Below are positions 11,613 to 24,387 of a stretch of 64,000 nt of DNA, in pieces. The stretch is taken from NCBI GenBank assembly GCA_032719365.1, contig CM064871.1, positions 36,863,566 to 36,927,565 on the forward strand, read 5' to 3'. The DNA is from Prinsepia uniflora (lineage: Eukaryota > Streptophyta > Magnoliopsida > Rosales > Rosaceae). Below the pieces are notes generated by a model. It did not search any database and was not told the DNA's origin. It worked only from the letters and a program-made list of their open reading frames with translations. Made by a program: the position numbers and the translations under genes. How positions within the stretch are numbered: position 1 is the stretch's first letter; each line of letters opens with the position of its first letter.

Positions 11613-14600
11613 TGTAACGACCTGTCCCGAATTCCGGGATTAGATTAGTGACTAATCTCAATTAGAGAGGTTGAACGGTGCTTAGTAGGGCGGAATCAGA
11701 CAAAATGTGCAAAATGACCGTTTTGCCCTCGGTCGTGGGCAAAATGTTGACTTTTTGATCGGGCGGTCAAATGGACTTTGACCGATGACCGTGACGTAGT
11801 TCGGGACGTCACGAGTTCATAGACAGGCGGCACGTTCGATTCCGACATTCGTAGAGAAAGTTATGATGTTCGGAAGTTGAGGGGTATTTTGGTAATTTGA
11901 CATCATATGGGTCAAATGTTGACTTTTTGACCGGGAGGTCCGATGGACGAGGGCCAAGGACCGTTACGTAGGTATCGTCGATACGAATCCAATGACAGGC
12001 GGCATGCCAAAATCGGAGATTCGACGACGACGTTATGGTCAAGGAAACGAAATTACGAACCGAGGCTCGGATTAAAATAATAATATAATAATGAATAGTG
12101 ACTGTTGACTGTGCACATCCGGATGAGTGACAAGTGTCACCCATCCCTTGTTTCCAGCTCCATGTTTCCCTCCCAACACTATCATTACAACATCATCATT
12201 CCTCATCCATCATTCCCCTTCCTTTTCTTTGATTTTTTCTTCAAACCGTGCACAAATTGGGGGAGGATTGAACTGGGAGAATTGGCTCCCTTCCTTTGCC
12301 GTTCCTGAGAGAAAAATGAGAGACTAAGATGATTGAATTAACGGGGAAACACGAGGGGTTGTGAGAGTATTGAATTTTGGATTTTGGATTTCGGGAAAAT
12401 TGGGGGGAAAATGCGAAATGGAAGAATTAGGCCGTGAGGATCGAATTGGAGATTACCTTCAGCTTCCTGGGATCACAATGATCAGAATCGTCGAAGAAAC
12501 GAGAAGAATTGGTGCTGTTTTGGCTCTGATCACACTTGGTGACAGAGGAGGAAATTCGACCTTGAGTCGTGAAGTTGGAGGCTTCGATGGACGAAATTGA
12601 GGTGGGGAAACTACTTCTCATGATCCCACGATGCTTCTGGGTTCATCAATTGAAAGAAAACGGTCGTGGTTGACGAAACTCCATGGTTGCACAGTGGACG
12701 GTGTTCGAGCTTGTGTCGTGATCATTTAGTGATCAAACGACGAAATTGATGTGGGGGAATTGTTCCTCATGATCCATTGGTGCTTCTGGATGCATCAATT
12801 GGAAGAAACCTGCAGCCATTGAAGGAATCCCATGATTGAACAGTGACCGGAGTGTTCTTCGTGTTCATCGTGGAATCGATGGAATCTGGGTAAGTGTTCG
12901 TGTAATTGAGTTTACAGAACTTAAATTAGACTTAAAACGAAACTAACTGAATGCTCAATTGAAGGAATTAAGGCTGAATTGATGGACATTGGACCGGGTT
13001 GTATCGCGGGTAAATTGGACCCGTTTACCAGAGATACAGGTTGGGCTGGTGACACTGTAGTAGGCGCGTGGGTTTCACGCGCAGCCACTCACAGCGGCGC
13101 GTGACGGCGCGTGGGCACGAATCTCGAGGTGAGGTCAACATGACTTCTGTCCTATTTAATGTAACGGACATTTTGGGATTGGTTTCGTGTCGATCGGACA
13201 CCGTCTCGATATTGTTCGGGATGTCTGAAGGTTTTAAATTAAGTTTAAAAATAAGTAAAAAATTTGGGAAAATTACGTGACTTTGATAGGATGTTATTGA
13301 TGAGGTTAGTGACCCTCTAATGTGATTTGGACAGGATTGGGAGTCCCGGTGATAGTGGTATGGCCCGGGAGGGCCGATGGCACGCGTATCGAGGCATATC
13401 GTTAAAACGGTCTGTGAGTGGAATTTGGTTTTATAAATTCTATGCATGCTTAAATGTTTTATATGGATTATGGTTGTGATTGTATGAGGTTGATTTGGTT
13501 GTTGGTAAATTGTACGGTTTCACGTATTTCGAGGCGATTTACGTGCTTGCACGTAAATCGAGGTTTTCCGATTTTACATGGATTTTCCATATTTGTGACT
13601 TGGATATAATATGATGAAATGGTTTTGAAATTGGAAATATGAACTCGGGCTTGAGGCCCACTTGTTTTGGAAATTTCGGACTTGGAGTCCATTTGAGAAT
13701 CGGGCCGGGGGCCCAGTTGGTTAATGAAATCGGGCCAGGGGCCCAGTTGGTATGAAATCGGGCTGAGGCCCATTAGAGTTATGTTATCGGGCCAGGGGCC
13801 CAGTTGGTTTACAAATCGGGCCATGGGCCCAGTGGTTCATAAAATCGGGCATGAGGCCGAGTTGGATAATAAATGTGATTTCGGGTCAGGGACCCTATGT
13901 TTAATAATTGTGATTTTGGGTCAGGGACCCTAAATGGAATTACATGGTTTTATGGAAATTTCGGGCAGGGCCCAATGGTAATGATGTGATAAAAGGATTT
14001 AATAAAACTGTTTTCCATATACCATCTGGACACAAGGATATATGATGGTCTCCTCCAGATGTCTGGGACACTGGGGAAGTCACGGTGCATTGCCTGCGAG
14101 GGGTCATTATACGGAGCAGCCGGACCGTATGATGACTCAGGAGCAGGATTGCTATGATTGACGTCAGGGACGTCAGACATCAGGGATGTCAGATATATGG
14201 ACCCGGAGAGACCCCGGGCAGCACGCGTAGCTTATGAAACCGTGAGATATGACGTCAGGGACGTCTAGCGTCTGGGATGCTAAGCATCTGGGATGCTGGT
14301 GATGGTAATGGTAAAATATGGATTAATGGATCTATGAAATGGCTTTTCGGTTGGATATGTGTTATGTGGTAAAAATGGATTATTGGTTATGAAATGGTAT
14401 GTCGGGTCAGGGACCCTAAATGTTTTTGGATTTATGGATTTATATTTATGGCTTTGGGCGGTGGCCCACATGGTTTTAATATGTATGGTTGTGGTATTCC
14501 ACTGTTTTGGGCTGAGTTCCACACTTGGTTTTTGGTTAACGGTTTTTGGGCTAAGGCCCTAATGGCTCGGTTGAGCAAACGTTTTGGTTACTGGTTTTCG

Positions 14601-14888
14601 TGGCATGCATACGTTTTTATTGGAGGGCATAAATGTCTTATAAATGTATTTGGTAAACTTATTGGTTTTTGTCCACTCACAGCTTTTGGTTTTAATGCCC
14701 TCCAGGTTGATTACGGATGCGATTGCAGCAGAGACTGGGACATTGCACACCTCCTCCATCAGTCCTTGCGCACTCTGGATGCCCCGTTGGGCAGTGGCTC
14801 TTGGTTATCCCTTGTCTGACACCTCTGGTTGGACGGGAGCAGGGCACATTCCACGGTAATCCCGGGGGGATTGGGATGGGTCCTGTCA
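11613..14888 (+). mobile_element. Solo LTR, 3.28 kb, target duplication TAAGG
   Basis: Begins TGTAACGACCTGTCCC and ends GGGTCCTGTCA. It is flanked by perfect 5-bp duplications TAAGG (11608-11612 and 14889-14893). Removing it restores a continuous CACTA subterminal repeat. Inside are the palindrome at 12121-12146, the left box CTGTGAGTGGA (13412-13422), the hairpin array (13645-13975), the right box GTCCACTCACAG (14671-14682) and a degenerate 3'-end hairpin near 14814. No internal domain is present, so this is a product of LTR-LTR recombination. Confidence 0.9.
13645..13975 (+). repeat. Short-hairpin tandem array in the solo LTR
   Basis: Units include GGACT-TGG-AGTCC (13678-13690), GGGCC-AGG-GGCCC (13732-13744) and GGGTC-AGG-GACCC (13883-13895). 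These share a 5-bp stem and 3-nt spacer although the stem bases differ. Confidence 0.8.
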
Positions 14889-14893
14889 TAAGG

Positions 14894-15300
14894 GGTCATA
14901 TACGATAGTAATTACCAAAAACTGTTGTCTTAGTACGTTAAAGACAACACTTTTTTTTTCAAAGTTGTTGTCTTAATGGGTCATTTTAACAACACTTTTT
15001 TCAAACTGTCGTCTTAATGGGTCATAGAGGACAGTTTTCTGTCCTCTATAACCCATTAAGACTATAGTGAAAAATAAAAACTGTTGTTTGATTAGATAAT
15101 AAACGACAGTTTTAAAGGAATTTCTCTTTTTTTTCATCTTCAATAGGCAAGAGTTTGTTTAGAAAACCGTCATCTGATGAGACTTTAGACGACACAAAAA
15201 AACTGTCGTCTGATGCATTTCAAATAGACGTCACTCACACAGACGTCGCTTTTCAGTGCATTCAGACGATACTTTTTTGTTGTTGTCTAGAGGCTTTTTT
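14894..15300. repeat. Right subterminal repeat block of the CACTA element, second part
   Basis: Continues the array cut by the solo LTR: alternating AAACTGTCGTCTAA-type and inverse motifs, ending near CTAGAGGCTTTTTTTT at the presumed terminus. Confidence 0.6.
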
Positions 15301-15307
15301 TTGGTTT

Positions 15308-16386
15308 AGTGAATTTCAATTATAATATACGCAATAAAGATTATTCTATTTTATAGAAAGAATGTTATAAGTAAGTACCACGAGAGTGATATAAGGAAAT
15401 ATCACTTGGATGTGATAAAAGCATTGCCGGACAAGAGAACACTTAACTCAAAATTTTATTGTCACCTACGTTTTAGTATTGGTATGATGTACCGTGTTTA
15501 AACTATGCCCATAGAGATGATGAGGATTACCATAAGTTCAGAATTTCATTTCTCTTTGACACATGATCACTTTTGGGAATATTGTGTGTTTTTAAAAAAC
15601 TGTTTCTATTATGCTATTTTGCCAAATTGTTTCTAATTTACTTTTATAATAAGTAGCTATACATTAAAATAATTTTTGTAAAACTTATTTTCAAAAGAAA
15701 CTTCCGGACTACTTTTAAAAATTGTCAAAATTTATCACTTTTTATTTTTTAAAATAAGATTTTTAAGAAAAAAAATAATCAAGAACAAAATTGTAGTATA
15801 TCACTTTTAAAAATTGTAGTATATCACTTTTAAATAAAACAGCTTTAAAAAAAAAAAAAGTAATCCAAGAACAAAATCGCATTTCGTCATCAAAAGCAAA
15901 GAAATAAAAAAGGCAAACAAAACTAGTACGTAATATTAGGAATTGATTTTATTCTCCTTAGAACCCGTGGATTTCGGATGGAATAATTGCAGAAGACGAT
16001 GATTTATATTTGTGTGAAGCTTCAAATTTTAGAACAGATAAAAAGCTGTAATTGAAGCTAAGAATATCGCACTAATGGAACAAAGTTCAATATAAATTTT
16101 TGGACAAACACAACTTACGAAACTTCTCCATAGAATGCATCAAACATAAATCATGTTGAAACTCAATACGTCACCAGTGCGTTCTTATCACTTCCAATAA
16201 AATAAGTTAAAAGATATCAACAAAATAATTTCAGATTCCATCAAGGTTATGACCAATACGATTGCTCTGCTAGCGGTCCAGCATTATACAGACAACATAG
16301 TAAAAGCCATAGTTATCAGTTCAAACTTTTGAACAATGCAGGTACAAAAAAAAAGAATCGCAGGAGGTTGAAGGTTCTCATATGCC
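15308..16386. other. AT-rich spacer and 3' flank of the methyltransferase gene
   Basis: Very AT-rich, with long A and T runs (especially 15590-15870) and a direct repeat of AAAATTGTAGTATATCAC near 15790-15830. No coding signal is seen. The last 100-200 bp before 16387 probably contain the 3' UTR of the minus-strand gene. Confidence 0.5.
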
Positions 16387-17974
16387 TCAATCAACTGATG
16401 TTTCGTAATTAAGACCTGGCTTTGAAGAATTATCCTGACCAAAAGAAAGTAAGATGGGAATTTATGCTTAACATTAACCAACCTGAAAATCATATTCTAA
16501 AAGTGCTAGGATGGGAATTTTGGTTCTACCCACCTTCATACATATGTATATATAATGGACATCAGGGTTGTTTCCTAGCAATTCCTCCGTTGAACTTCCA
16601 TCGTCATTCAATGGAACAGGATTTGTCAAGTCCCATAATGGAGCTTCTGGTTTATCTTCGCAAGTAAGTTTCTCTGCATTCATGGTAACAGATGAAAAAT
16701 GAACATATATATAATAGAAAGACCGTAGCACAAAAAATTCAAAGCCAAACATAATAAGAAGTAAATGAACAGCTTAATCAACCTATAACGTGTAGTTTTA
16801 TCGTCCACAAGCATGACTCTCTCAATAAACGCAAACGATACAATGGGGCTCCATATGTGATCTGCAGCACCATATTGGACATAGTTATAGCCACATGCGA
16901 AATGCAAAGAAAAAAGAAAAAAAAAAAGGGGATGAGGAAGGTTATATTGCAATCACAGGCAAAGAATATATAAGGATAAGCAACATTTACCAGAATGTAG
17001 ACTCCTTTATCCTTGAGGACCCTATAGTTTTTCAGCAACTGCTTCAATATATGGTGAACAAATCAAGAAAATAAACAAAACCAGAAACTGAGGACAGTTA
17101 AATTTAAAGATGCATAGCTTTCATGTACCTCCAAACTTCCTCAAGCATCTCAGCAGCATTTTGTCGCGAATTACTTCCACACTGGGCACAAAAATTCGCA
17201 TAAGCAACCAAAACCTTATACATATAATTCAACAAGAAAGAACACACAACTTAGAAAGACTAGAAACACTTACCAAGAGAGAGTCTAGAGTTCCTGAAAT
17301 ACAAAATTTCATAATTTGGAGCAAAATCAGCATGTATTTCGAGCAAAATTAAGTTTCAATTATGCATGGAATATAAATGTTAAAAATTTATGGTTAGAAT
17401 GAAATTGAAGTACCTTTGTCGACAACAGCATCAAATGATGCACTTCCGAACGCATTCATATCTCGAACATCCATTTTCAAATCTAATAAATTCAATAAAA
17501 ATAACACATCAATGAAATATAATTACCAAATTAAGTAATTAAATAAAAGAAAGAAGCAAATTTAAATATTGATGATCATACATTTGAGGTGTGGATGATT
17601 AGAGTGCTTGTTCCGCATAGCTTGGATGACTACAGAGGAAATGTCAATACTAACCACATCGTCATATCCATCATCAGCCATCCCTTCGCTAAACGCTGCG
17701 TTTTGTGAATGAAGTCCTTAATGAGTGAAAGAAACGGGAGATCCGATCAGCCGAGTGCGGGTGCAGGGAAGAGGCAGAGTTTACCTGAGTTGCCGCAACC
17801 GACGACGAGGATGCGATGGTGGTGGTTGGGGTGGCGAGGGACGTAGAGATTGATGAGCGGAGCGAGAGATCGGTACTTTTGGTACCAGTCGAACGGTCCT
17901 GATTCGTTAGAGTAGCGATTGTCCCAGTACCACGGCTCGCCGTACGCCTGCGTCGTCGTCGTACCCATCGTCAT
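16387..17974 (-). CDS. SAM-dependent methyltransferase, METTL13/EEF1AKMT4-like (9 exons, 247 aa)
   Basis: Minus-strand exons: 17785-17974, 17582-17695, 17414-17482, 17274-17293 (only 20 nt), 17129-17181, 16991-17021, 16783-16861, 16534-16673 and 16387-16434. All introns are GT-AG and phases join exactly (744 nt). The N-terminus has GEPWYWDNRY and FDWYQKY. The SAM-binding motif I, ILVVGCGNS, is at residues 55-63. SIDIS (79-83) supplies the expected acidic residue. YLKMDVRDM (102-110) and VVDKGTLDSLL (121-131) follow, then WRVLKDKGVYIL and ITYGAPLYRLRLL. Length and exon content fit the plant single-copy family related to animal METTL13 and EEF1AKMT4; I infer a probably cytosolic protein methyltransferase, with the target unproven in plants. 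The start could also be 17986 or 17968; 17974 (MTMGTTTTQ) is preferred. It shares a short intergenic region with MED21. Confidence 0.9.
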
Positions 17975-18228
17975 TTCCCCTCTCACACTCAGGCCCAGAC
18001 TCTCACTGCTTTTGTTTGTTTGTCGGTTTGGTCGTTATGTCGATGATGCGCTCGCGCCACGGGCATTATTGTCATTTCATATAAACAAATTATTGTGCTG
18101 CCACGTGTTGATGGATAGGAATGTAATAGAAGTATAGAGCTAAGGCGCTACGACGTCGTCCGGACCGCCTTCTTCTTCTTCAACTTAAGTTTGGCTGCTC
18201 ATCGGTGTTTTGAGGACAAATCTGAGTG
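17975..18228. promoter_or_regulatory. Short bidirectional promoter region
   Basis: About 250 bp separate the start codons of the divergent methyltransferase and MED21 genes. The stretch must hold both 5' leaders and both core promoters. It includes a CACGTG core (18102-18107) and a GC-rich part; no obvious TATA box lies at standard spacing for either gene. Shared regulation is inferred from the layout only. Confidence 0.6.
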
Positions 18229-18833
18229 ATGGATTCGATCAGCCAATTGCAGGAGAAAGTGAATGCAATCGCGACGATTGCTTTCACCACCATCGGAACG
18301 CTGCAGAGGGATGCGCCTGCGGTCCGTATCTCTCCGAATTACCGGGAATCTGGATCCGAACAGGTTCCGAATCCGACTGACATTGATACGGGGTTCGCGA
18401 AGCAGCCCAAGCTGATGAGTGCTGATCTAGTGAAAGCAGCCAAGCAGGTGTCCAATATTCTCAGTGGCTTTGAGCTCGCTGACGCGGCATCGAATTTCTA
18501 TCTATTTTTTACCTGATTTTGGGTAGTGCAGTTTGATGCATTGGTGACGGCGCTGCCGTTGTCGGAGGGAGGCGAGGAGGCTCAGCTGAAGAGGATTGCT
18601 GAGCTTCAGGCTGAGAATGATGCTCTGGGGCAGCAACTTGAGAAGCAACTGGAAACTGCAGGTTAATTATTCCTAATTTGTTACTTTCGTTTGATTGTGT
18701 CATATTGGTGCTATAGCTATAGCTTACTGTTAAAGTGGTTTTAATGGCGGTGGCAGAAAGAGAATTGCAAGAGGTCAGAGAGTTGTTTGGAGAATCAGCA
18801 GATCACTGTTTGAACTTGAAGAAGCTAGATTGA
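18229..18833 (+). CDS. MED21: Mediator of RNA polymerase II transcription subunit 21
   Basis: Exons 18229-18447, 18532-18661 and 18757-18833 join in frame (GT-AG introns of 84 and 95 bp) to give 141 aa. The protein starts MDSISQLQEKVN and contains GTLQRDAP (23-30), LVKAAKQFDALVTALPLSEG across the first junction and a heptad-like helix from EEAQLKRIAELQAEND. It ends with ELFGESADHCLNLKKLD. This order and length match plant MED21 (about 139 aa in Arabidopsis). MED21 forms a coiled-coil hinge with MED7 in the Mediator middle module and passes activator signals to RNA polymerase II in the nucleus. The ATG at 18229 is chosen because it gives the family N-terminus. Confidence 0.96.
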
Positions 18834-19593
18834 AGGTGGTAGCTAGAGTTCCTTCTGGTCTCACAAGGCAGCTCACGAGAAGAATTCGCACTTGGAATCT
18901 CTTTACATGGAGAAGAGGAACTAGTTAGTGATTACGTTTCTAATTTAACCAGCAGAGCAGTTATTGTGACCGATCTTTGTGTAATTCCCTATAATTTTTA
19001 TAAATGATAAATGTTTTAGTTAGTCCAAATGCTCTTGGAAGGGTTCGATAGGTCTCACTTAACCCGAGGATCCGACGATTAAGTCTCACTCAATCTCAAA
19101 AATCGTGAATCGACTCACTACTGAATTTCTCATTTTACTCCAAATCCATCAACTTCAACGGTGTTCTACTGAATCGGGGCAAAATGTGAGATAGCTCAGT
19201 GCATGAAATGTAAATTCGTGCGACGTGAGACAAAATGAGACGATTCAGGGTTACCAAATTAAACGAGACTTAAGGCACTGTATCTTTTGCAAGACCAACG
19301 ATGTCATTCAAACAAGGATGAGCGATGAGCATTGGCAATCAAGTAACTCGTGCGAATTTTGTTTCCATCAACACAATAGCAACAAAAAATTATCTCCAAC
19401 ATCATCCTCAACAAACAAATATGATGGTACGTTGGGTACATAATTTCAACCATGAGTAAGGTATAGAATATGAAATGTTTAGGCCAATGAGCTTCAACTG
19501 ATTGAAAATGATGATTGTACCGGATGGCCGCCTACAAATTCCGATAAAGTTCCATGTCAAAGGGAAAGTTATAACTGATCTGTCACACTGAAG
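18834..19593. other. Intergenic region between convergent MED21 and SRP19
   Basis: Holds the 3' ends of both genes. The first 130 bp still look exonic (probably MED21 3' UTR). The rest shows no frame or repeat that I recognise. Confidence 0.5.
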
Positions 19594-21225
19594 CTATCTC
19601 TTTTTCTTCCCGTGTTTCCCAGATTTAGAAGGTCCAGCAGTTGATGTCGATGCAGCAGCCTCTTGCTTCTTAGTCCTGCCAGGATGTCTAGGAACCAACT
19701 CAGCAATTTTCAGCATCAGCTGTTTCTCTGCAGTATTCACAAGAAAACCGAATATAAAAATGTCCATCTTTACATCGAACGGCACCACAAAAAAAATAAA
19801 TAAAAAATAAATAAAAAATAAATAAAATAGAGATGGTCATCCTTTTCTATTTTAACTATGAGGTCAAGAATGTGGTAATGACATCGTTCCCAGGATTGAT
19901 GAGACTGACAGCAAAAGCTACTCACTTAAACTTGTCCTGAAACAAGTTCTAAACCAAGTTATTCTGACTTGGAACTTTCTTTTGATGTTGAGAATGCTAA
20001 AGATAAGTTGTTCAGTTCAGAGGCATGGGCTTCTCATGCACACTCTCAGAGACAAGAATATTCATTTCCATATACCTCATTCCTTCCCTATTTATCCAGT
20101 CACACCCAAAGTGTGACAAAGCACGAGGAACTCAAACGTTGCATAAAGGAATAGCACAGTTTTGGTTTACAGAATAATTTAGATTTCCCGGAAAACATGG
20201 TGTCAATGCCAAGAATGAAAAAGAACAAATAATTGAGATATTTTTCTTTACAATATTCTGTCTTGATTTTTAGTATGCTGAAAGACAGATGAGACATTTA
20301 CTTCACCATCCTCCAGAAATCATGGCTCTATCCGAAAACCATTACCAACTGATTCTCCTAACCTTGGCATACAAACAGATTCAACTATTGCTTCAACTAA
20401 CAACTGAACAGATCTGATCATCACTTAATAAATGTGAAATAATCATATGTCAATGCTAATGCTTTCACTACAACAAGCCAAAAAGATCTGATCATGGGGT
20501 TTAATTCCAATATTTACAGGAAGAAATAGCTGCAAAACAGGAGCAAAAGAGATGGGGGGGGCATCCTATTTTTTATTTTCCATTTTGTTTGGGGTGGGGA
20601 AGTGGTATAATATCGAGGTCATCAGAATTCAAACTAATAGCCAACTAAGACAAAATATACATTTTCAATGACGCTCTTGACTCTTGAGATCACAATAATC
20701 TCATAAATGGAGGGTTCTATTCACTAATTCCTTCCTTATTACACATGTATACGTCTCTGGAAACTATAATTGTCTACTTTCCTACCATGGCAAGAGTTAT
20801 GTGAAGGATGCTAAACAATCTACAGATTCAATTAGATTAAACGAGGATATCAATAGTAATAAAGCAGTCCTTACTGGAAGAAATGGCTGGATTACATGGA
20901 GTTCCATCATCCCTTTTCAGCAAGACCCTCACTCTCCCTACTTGCATGAAATCGCGTGGATAAGCCTTATCTACCTATAACAACCAAACAAATTAGCCTC
21001 GACTGAAACTCTCTGGGATAAAGATTGTGATACACATGGTGAAAATGTGATACAACAAACCTCAATTTCAAACGGGACTTTCAAATGGCTGCAGCAATCA
21101 CCAATCTCAGCGCACGTTGGATTTTCACATGCTTTCTCCACACTGATTCGTCTCCCTTCCGCCACAGTTTTCTTTGAATTGATATAAACCGGATAAAATA
21201 CGTTCCACTTCTTTTTACTATCCAT
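19594..21225 (-). CDS. SRP19: Signal recognition particle 19 kDa protein
   Basis: Minus-strand exons 21061-21225, 20875-20974 and 19594-19727 join in frame (GT-AG introns of 86 and 1147 bp) to give 132 aa. Residues 7-27 contain WNVFYPVYINSKKTVAEGRR, then ISVEKACENPTCAEI and the second-exon stretch VDKAYPRDFMQVGRVRVLLK. The third exon gives QLMLKIAELVPRHPGRTKK and a basic tail ending KSGKHGKKKR. These are hallmark SRP19 segments. SRP19 binds the tips of helices 6 and 8 of SRP RNA and prepares the site for SRP54, in nucleolar and cytosolic SRP assembly. The protein is slightly shorter than Arabidopsis SRP19, mostly in the tail. The frame is intact. Confidence 0.95.
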
Positions 21226-22227
21226 GTCTCAGATTAGGAAAACCCTAAAAGCAAATATAATTTAACATTACAATTGGCGGATCTATTAAGGGGAAAGGGG
21301 TCAATTGATCACCCCAACCCCTGAAATCCTCCATTAAAGCTTCCATCTTGAGCCCTAAAACTCTAACATGTTATGTTACCCTCTAAATCTAAGTACTTGT
21401 CTAATTAGTAATTGCCATTACCTTTGTTTCCTCTCTAATTCCCCTTGATTATGCGCCTGGGTTTCAGAGTTCTGCTCGTCCCACTGCCCCTGCGATCCAA
21501 CTTTGAGAATGAGGAAGTCTCACCAAGAAGACGACATTTATAGTTGCCTTTTTTTTTTTTCCTTTTTTTTTTCCTCTACGGGAGTTGTATTTGTTGTGTG
21601 GTTGGACGGTACTCCTTCAAAAGGATCCATCCAACGACATTTCATTTTTTTTTTTAAAACAAATATTTTCATTCGTATAAGAGTGGAGGAAAAAAAATAG
21701 AAGCTAATTTTGTCACTACAAATTATTAGTTACATTTATATGCTATTTTTATAAATTTGATATATTTCAATTTATTTTTTTGTTTATGAAAAATATTTGG
21801 ACTTTTTTCTCTCTCCATAAACCTTACTTTCTCATTATATATCTCTTCCGGCTTTCCGTATAGGCTTAATTAAACAATATATGGAGCTTTTTGATAATTT
21901 GCTAACAAAATTCTTTTTTATTGGCTTCTTTATTGATACACTCCAACTCGGATATCCATAAGAATTATGTGGTCGAGAAGTGCTGACCGATACGTGAATA
22001 TGAGACCCATGTGACGAAAGCCAGATAAAAGCAATTCATCTAGGAGAAGTTAAGATGAAAGTGTATAAATCAAAGTGAGAAAATAATAGTTTAGATTAAA
22101 GGAAGGAAACCAATGTGAGTAATATGTTAACCAAAATAGGATAGAATTCAGAATAGCGGTACATGAAAATGAGTTGTCTGAACCGCAGCTATTGTTGTCC
22201 TTTTAGTAGATAGTCTCGAGCACACTA
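21226..22227. other. SRP19 upstream region, no gene seen
   Basis: Contains the SRP19 promoter side, T-rich runs near 21550-21580 and 21640-21660 and AT-rich sequence. The only long frame (21503-21700, 65 codons) is poly-T derived and not credible. Confidence 0.5.
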
Positions 22228-22661
22228 AGTAGGGGTGGGCACGATACGGTTCGATGCAGATATTAACAATATCCAAATCCAAACCGTTAAAATCTTAACA
22301 GTTCGATACGGTTTGAATTTTCTAAAATTATAAATAAAAGCGTTTAGGAATAAAAAAAAATAAGGAGACAAAAAAAAGAACAAAATAATCAATACTTAAA
22401 ATTTTATATATCAAGCTAGCTAAAGATTGGATTGTAAATATTATCACTATATTAAGGTTTATCAAATAAACATTACTATTTAATAATATTTTATTATACT
22501 CTTATATGAGTATACATGTATTTTTATGGATGTATATAAGTATCCTTTTTATTTTTACTTTGTTAATAAATAGATTTAAAAATTAATATATTCCTTAACA
22601 GTTCCTTTTGAATTTAACGGATTTCCAAAAAAAAAATCCAAATCCAAACTGTTACTAATAG
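22228..22661 (+). mobile_element. Possible end of a small hAT-like non-autonomous element
   Basis: TAGGGGTGGGCACGATACGG at 22231 resembles the TAGGGGTGGGCA termini of plant hAT elements and is followed by GGTTCGATGC, AACCGTT-type short repeats and AT-rich sequence. A possible partner end (TTACACCTCTGA near 28931) lies beyond the solo LTR that interrupts it. No matching 8-bp target duplication was found, so this is tentative. Confidence 0.3.
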
Positions 22662-24387
22662 TGTAACGACCCGTCCCGAATTTCAGGATTAGAGTAGTGA
22701 CTAATCACGATTAGTGAGGTTAATCGGTGATTAGTTGGGCAAAATCGGACGAACGATACAAAATGACCGTTTTACCCCTAATCCTAGGTAAAACGTTGAC
22801 TTTTTGTTCTGGCTGTCAAATGAATTTTGATTGATGACCGTGACATAGTTCGTGACGTCACGAGTTCATAGACAGGTGGCACGTTTAATTCCGACATTCG
22901 AGGAAGAAGTTATGACGTTCTGAAGTTTAAGGGCATTTTGGTAAATTTGGCTAAAAGGGAAAATAGTTGAATTTTTGACCGGGAGGTCCGATGGCTGAGG
23001 GCCAAGGACCGTTACGTAGATTGAGACGATACAAATCCATAGACAGGTGGCACGTCGAATTCGGACGTTCGACGACGAAGTTACGGTTCAAGAAAATTTC
23101 GGGGAACTATTGCACGTTTTACGAAACGACTTAACTTTTGGATTCTAGTGGGCCCCAGATATTTAGTTCCTGCCCAATGGATGAGTGACAAGTGTCACCC
23201 ATCCACTGGCCATCCCTTTTCCTTCATGCATTTCACCATCCAAACCCGATCTCACTTTTTCCCACATCCAAACCTGCACCCCATATGATTATCTGTGAGA
23301 CCCAGAGAGTGAGAGAGAGGCTGAGGGAGCTGAGGATGGTGGCTGGGAGTTATTTGGACCGCCGTACACGGCGGTGAAGGCCAAGAGAAAACTGATTGCT
23401 CGGTAAGGACCATTTTCCCCTTTATTTCGATTTTGACATTATGGATCGTTTTAGACGTTTGGATAAGGATTAATGGGTTGCTAGGAAGGTTTTAAGACAG
23501 TTTGGAGGGTGGTTCACAGATGAGGGAGCCGTGGGAAGAAAGTGGAAAGTTTGGGTCGTGTGGTTCAAAATCAAACCATGAGTTTTAGGGTGTTTTAGTT
23601 AGTTTTCTTGATTGGAAATGATAGGAAATGAGGAAATAGGAAGTTTAGGATTGAAAAGGAGAAGATTGGACGAAAAATGAGGAGTGGGGAGTACCGAACC
23701 GGTCACGCCGGTCCAATTGGACCAGCCAAACTAGGTGATCCGGCCAGCGGAAGGTTGATGGTGCAGGAACAGTACCGCGCGTGAACCCACGTGCAGTGGC
23801 TTCTCGGGGTGCGTGAGGGCTCGTGGTCCACAATTTGGGAATGTGTTCAACATGTGAAATCTTCTATTCGATGTAACGAACATTTTGGGACTGGTTTCGT
23901 GTCGATCGGACACCGTTTCGATAATGTTCGGGGCATCAGAAGGTTTCGGATCAGGATTAAAAATAGTTAAAAATTCCAAAAAATTACGGAACTTTAGTGA
24001 GGGATTATTTAAGTAGTTAGTAACCTTATATTATGATTTGGACAGGTTTGGGAGTCCCGGTGATAGTGATTGGCTCGGGAGAACCATATGGCACACAAAT
24101 CTAGGTAGCAGCTCGGACGGCCTGTGAGTGGACCTTGTTTTCTAAATTGGTGCATGCATAAATGTTTATTATATGTTTTAATACATGTTTGGTGATGCCA
24201 TGAGTGCATTTGGTTGTGGTTACGTATATGCACGTATTTCGAGGTTTCAGCCTTATACGGTGCCTATACGGGTATGTATTTCTTTGATGGTCTAAATGAA
24301 ATGGATTTGGGTTTCCAAAAGGATAAACTCGGGTATGAGACCCATTTGGTTTTATCTCGGGCATATGACCTTATTGATGGCCTTCGG

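Larger units (their letters stand above)
6183..15307 (+). mobile_element. Degenerate CACTA (En/Spm-like) DNA transposon
   Basis: Both ends are dense in inverted copies of a motif like ACAGTTTT-n-GTCGTCTAA (6190-6345, 11219-11612, 14894-15290), typical of subterminal repeats of CACTA elements. Between them lie remnants of a TNP2-like transposase (9346-10439). The right end reads TTTTTTTTGGTTTAGTG, i.e. CACTAAACC on the minus strand. The left terminus is not convincingly preserved beside the LTR ending at 6182. A solo LTR (11613-14888) splits the right subterminal array. The 5' part contains duplicated blocks (see 7070-7500 and 9195-9400). Confidence 0.6.

Noticed and set aside
13025..13447. 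140-codon minus-strand frame
   Set aside because: Inside a solo LTR with recognisable termini; no domain, and not preserved in sister LTRs.
13645..13975. CRISPR-like regularly spaced repeats
   Set aside because: Spacers are not unique, units are degenerate, and the context is a plant retrotransposon LTR.
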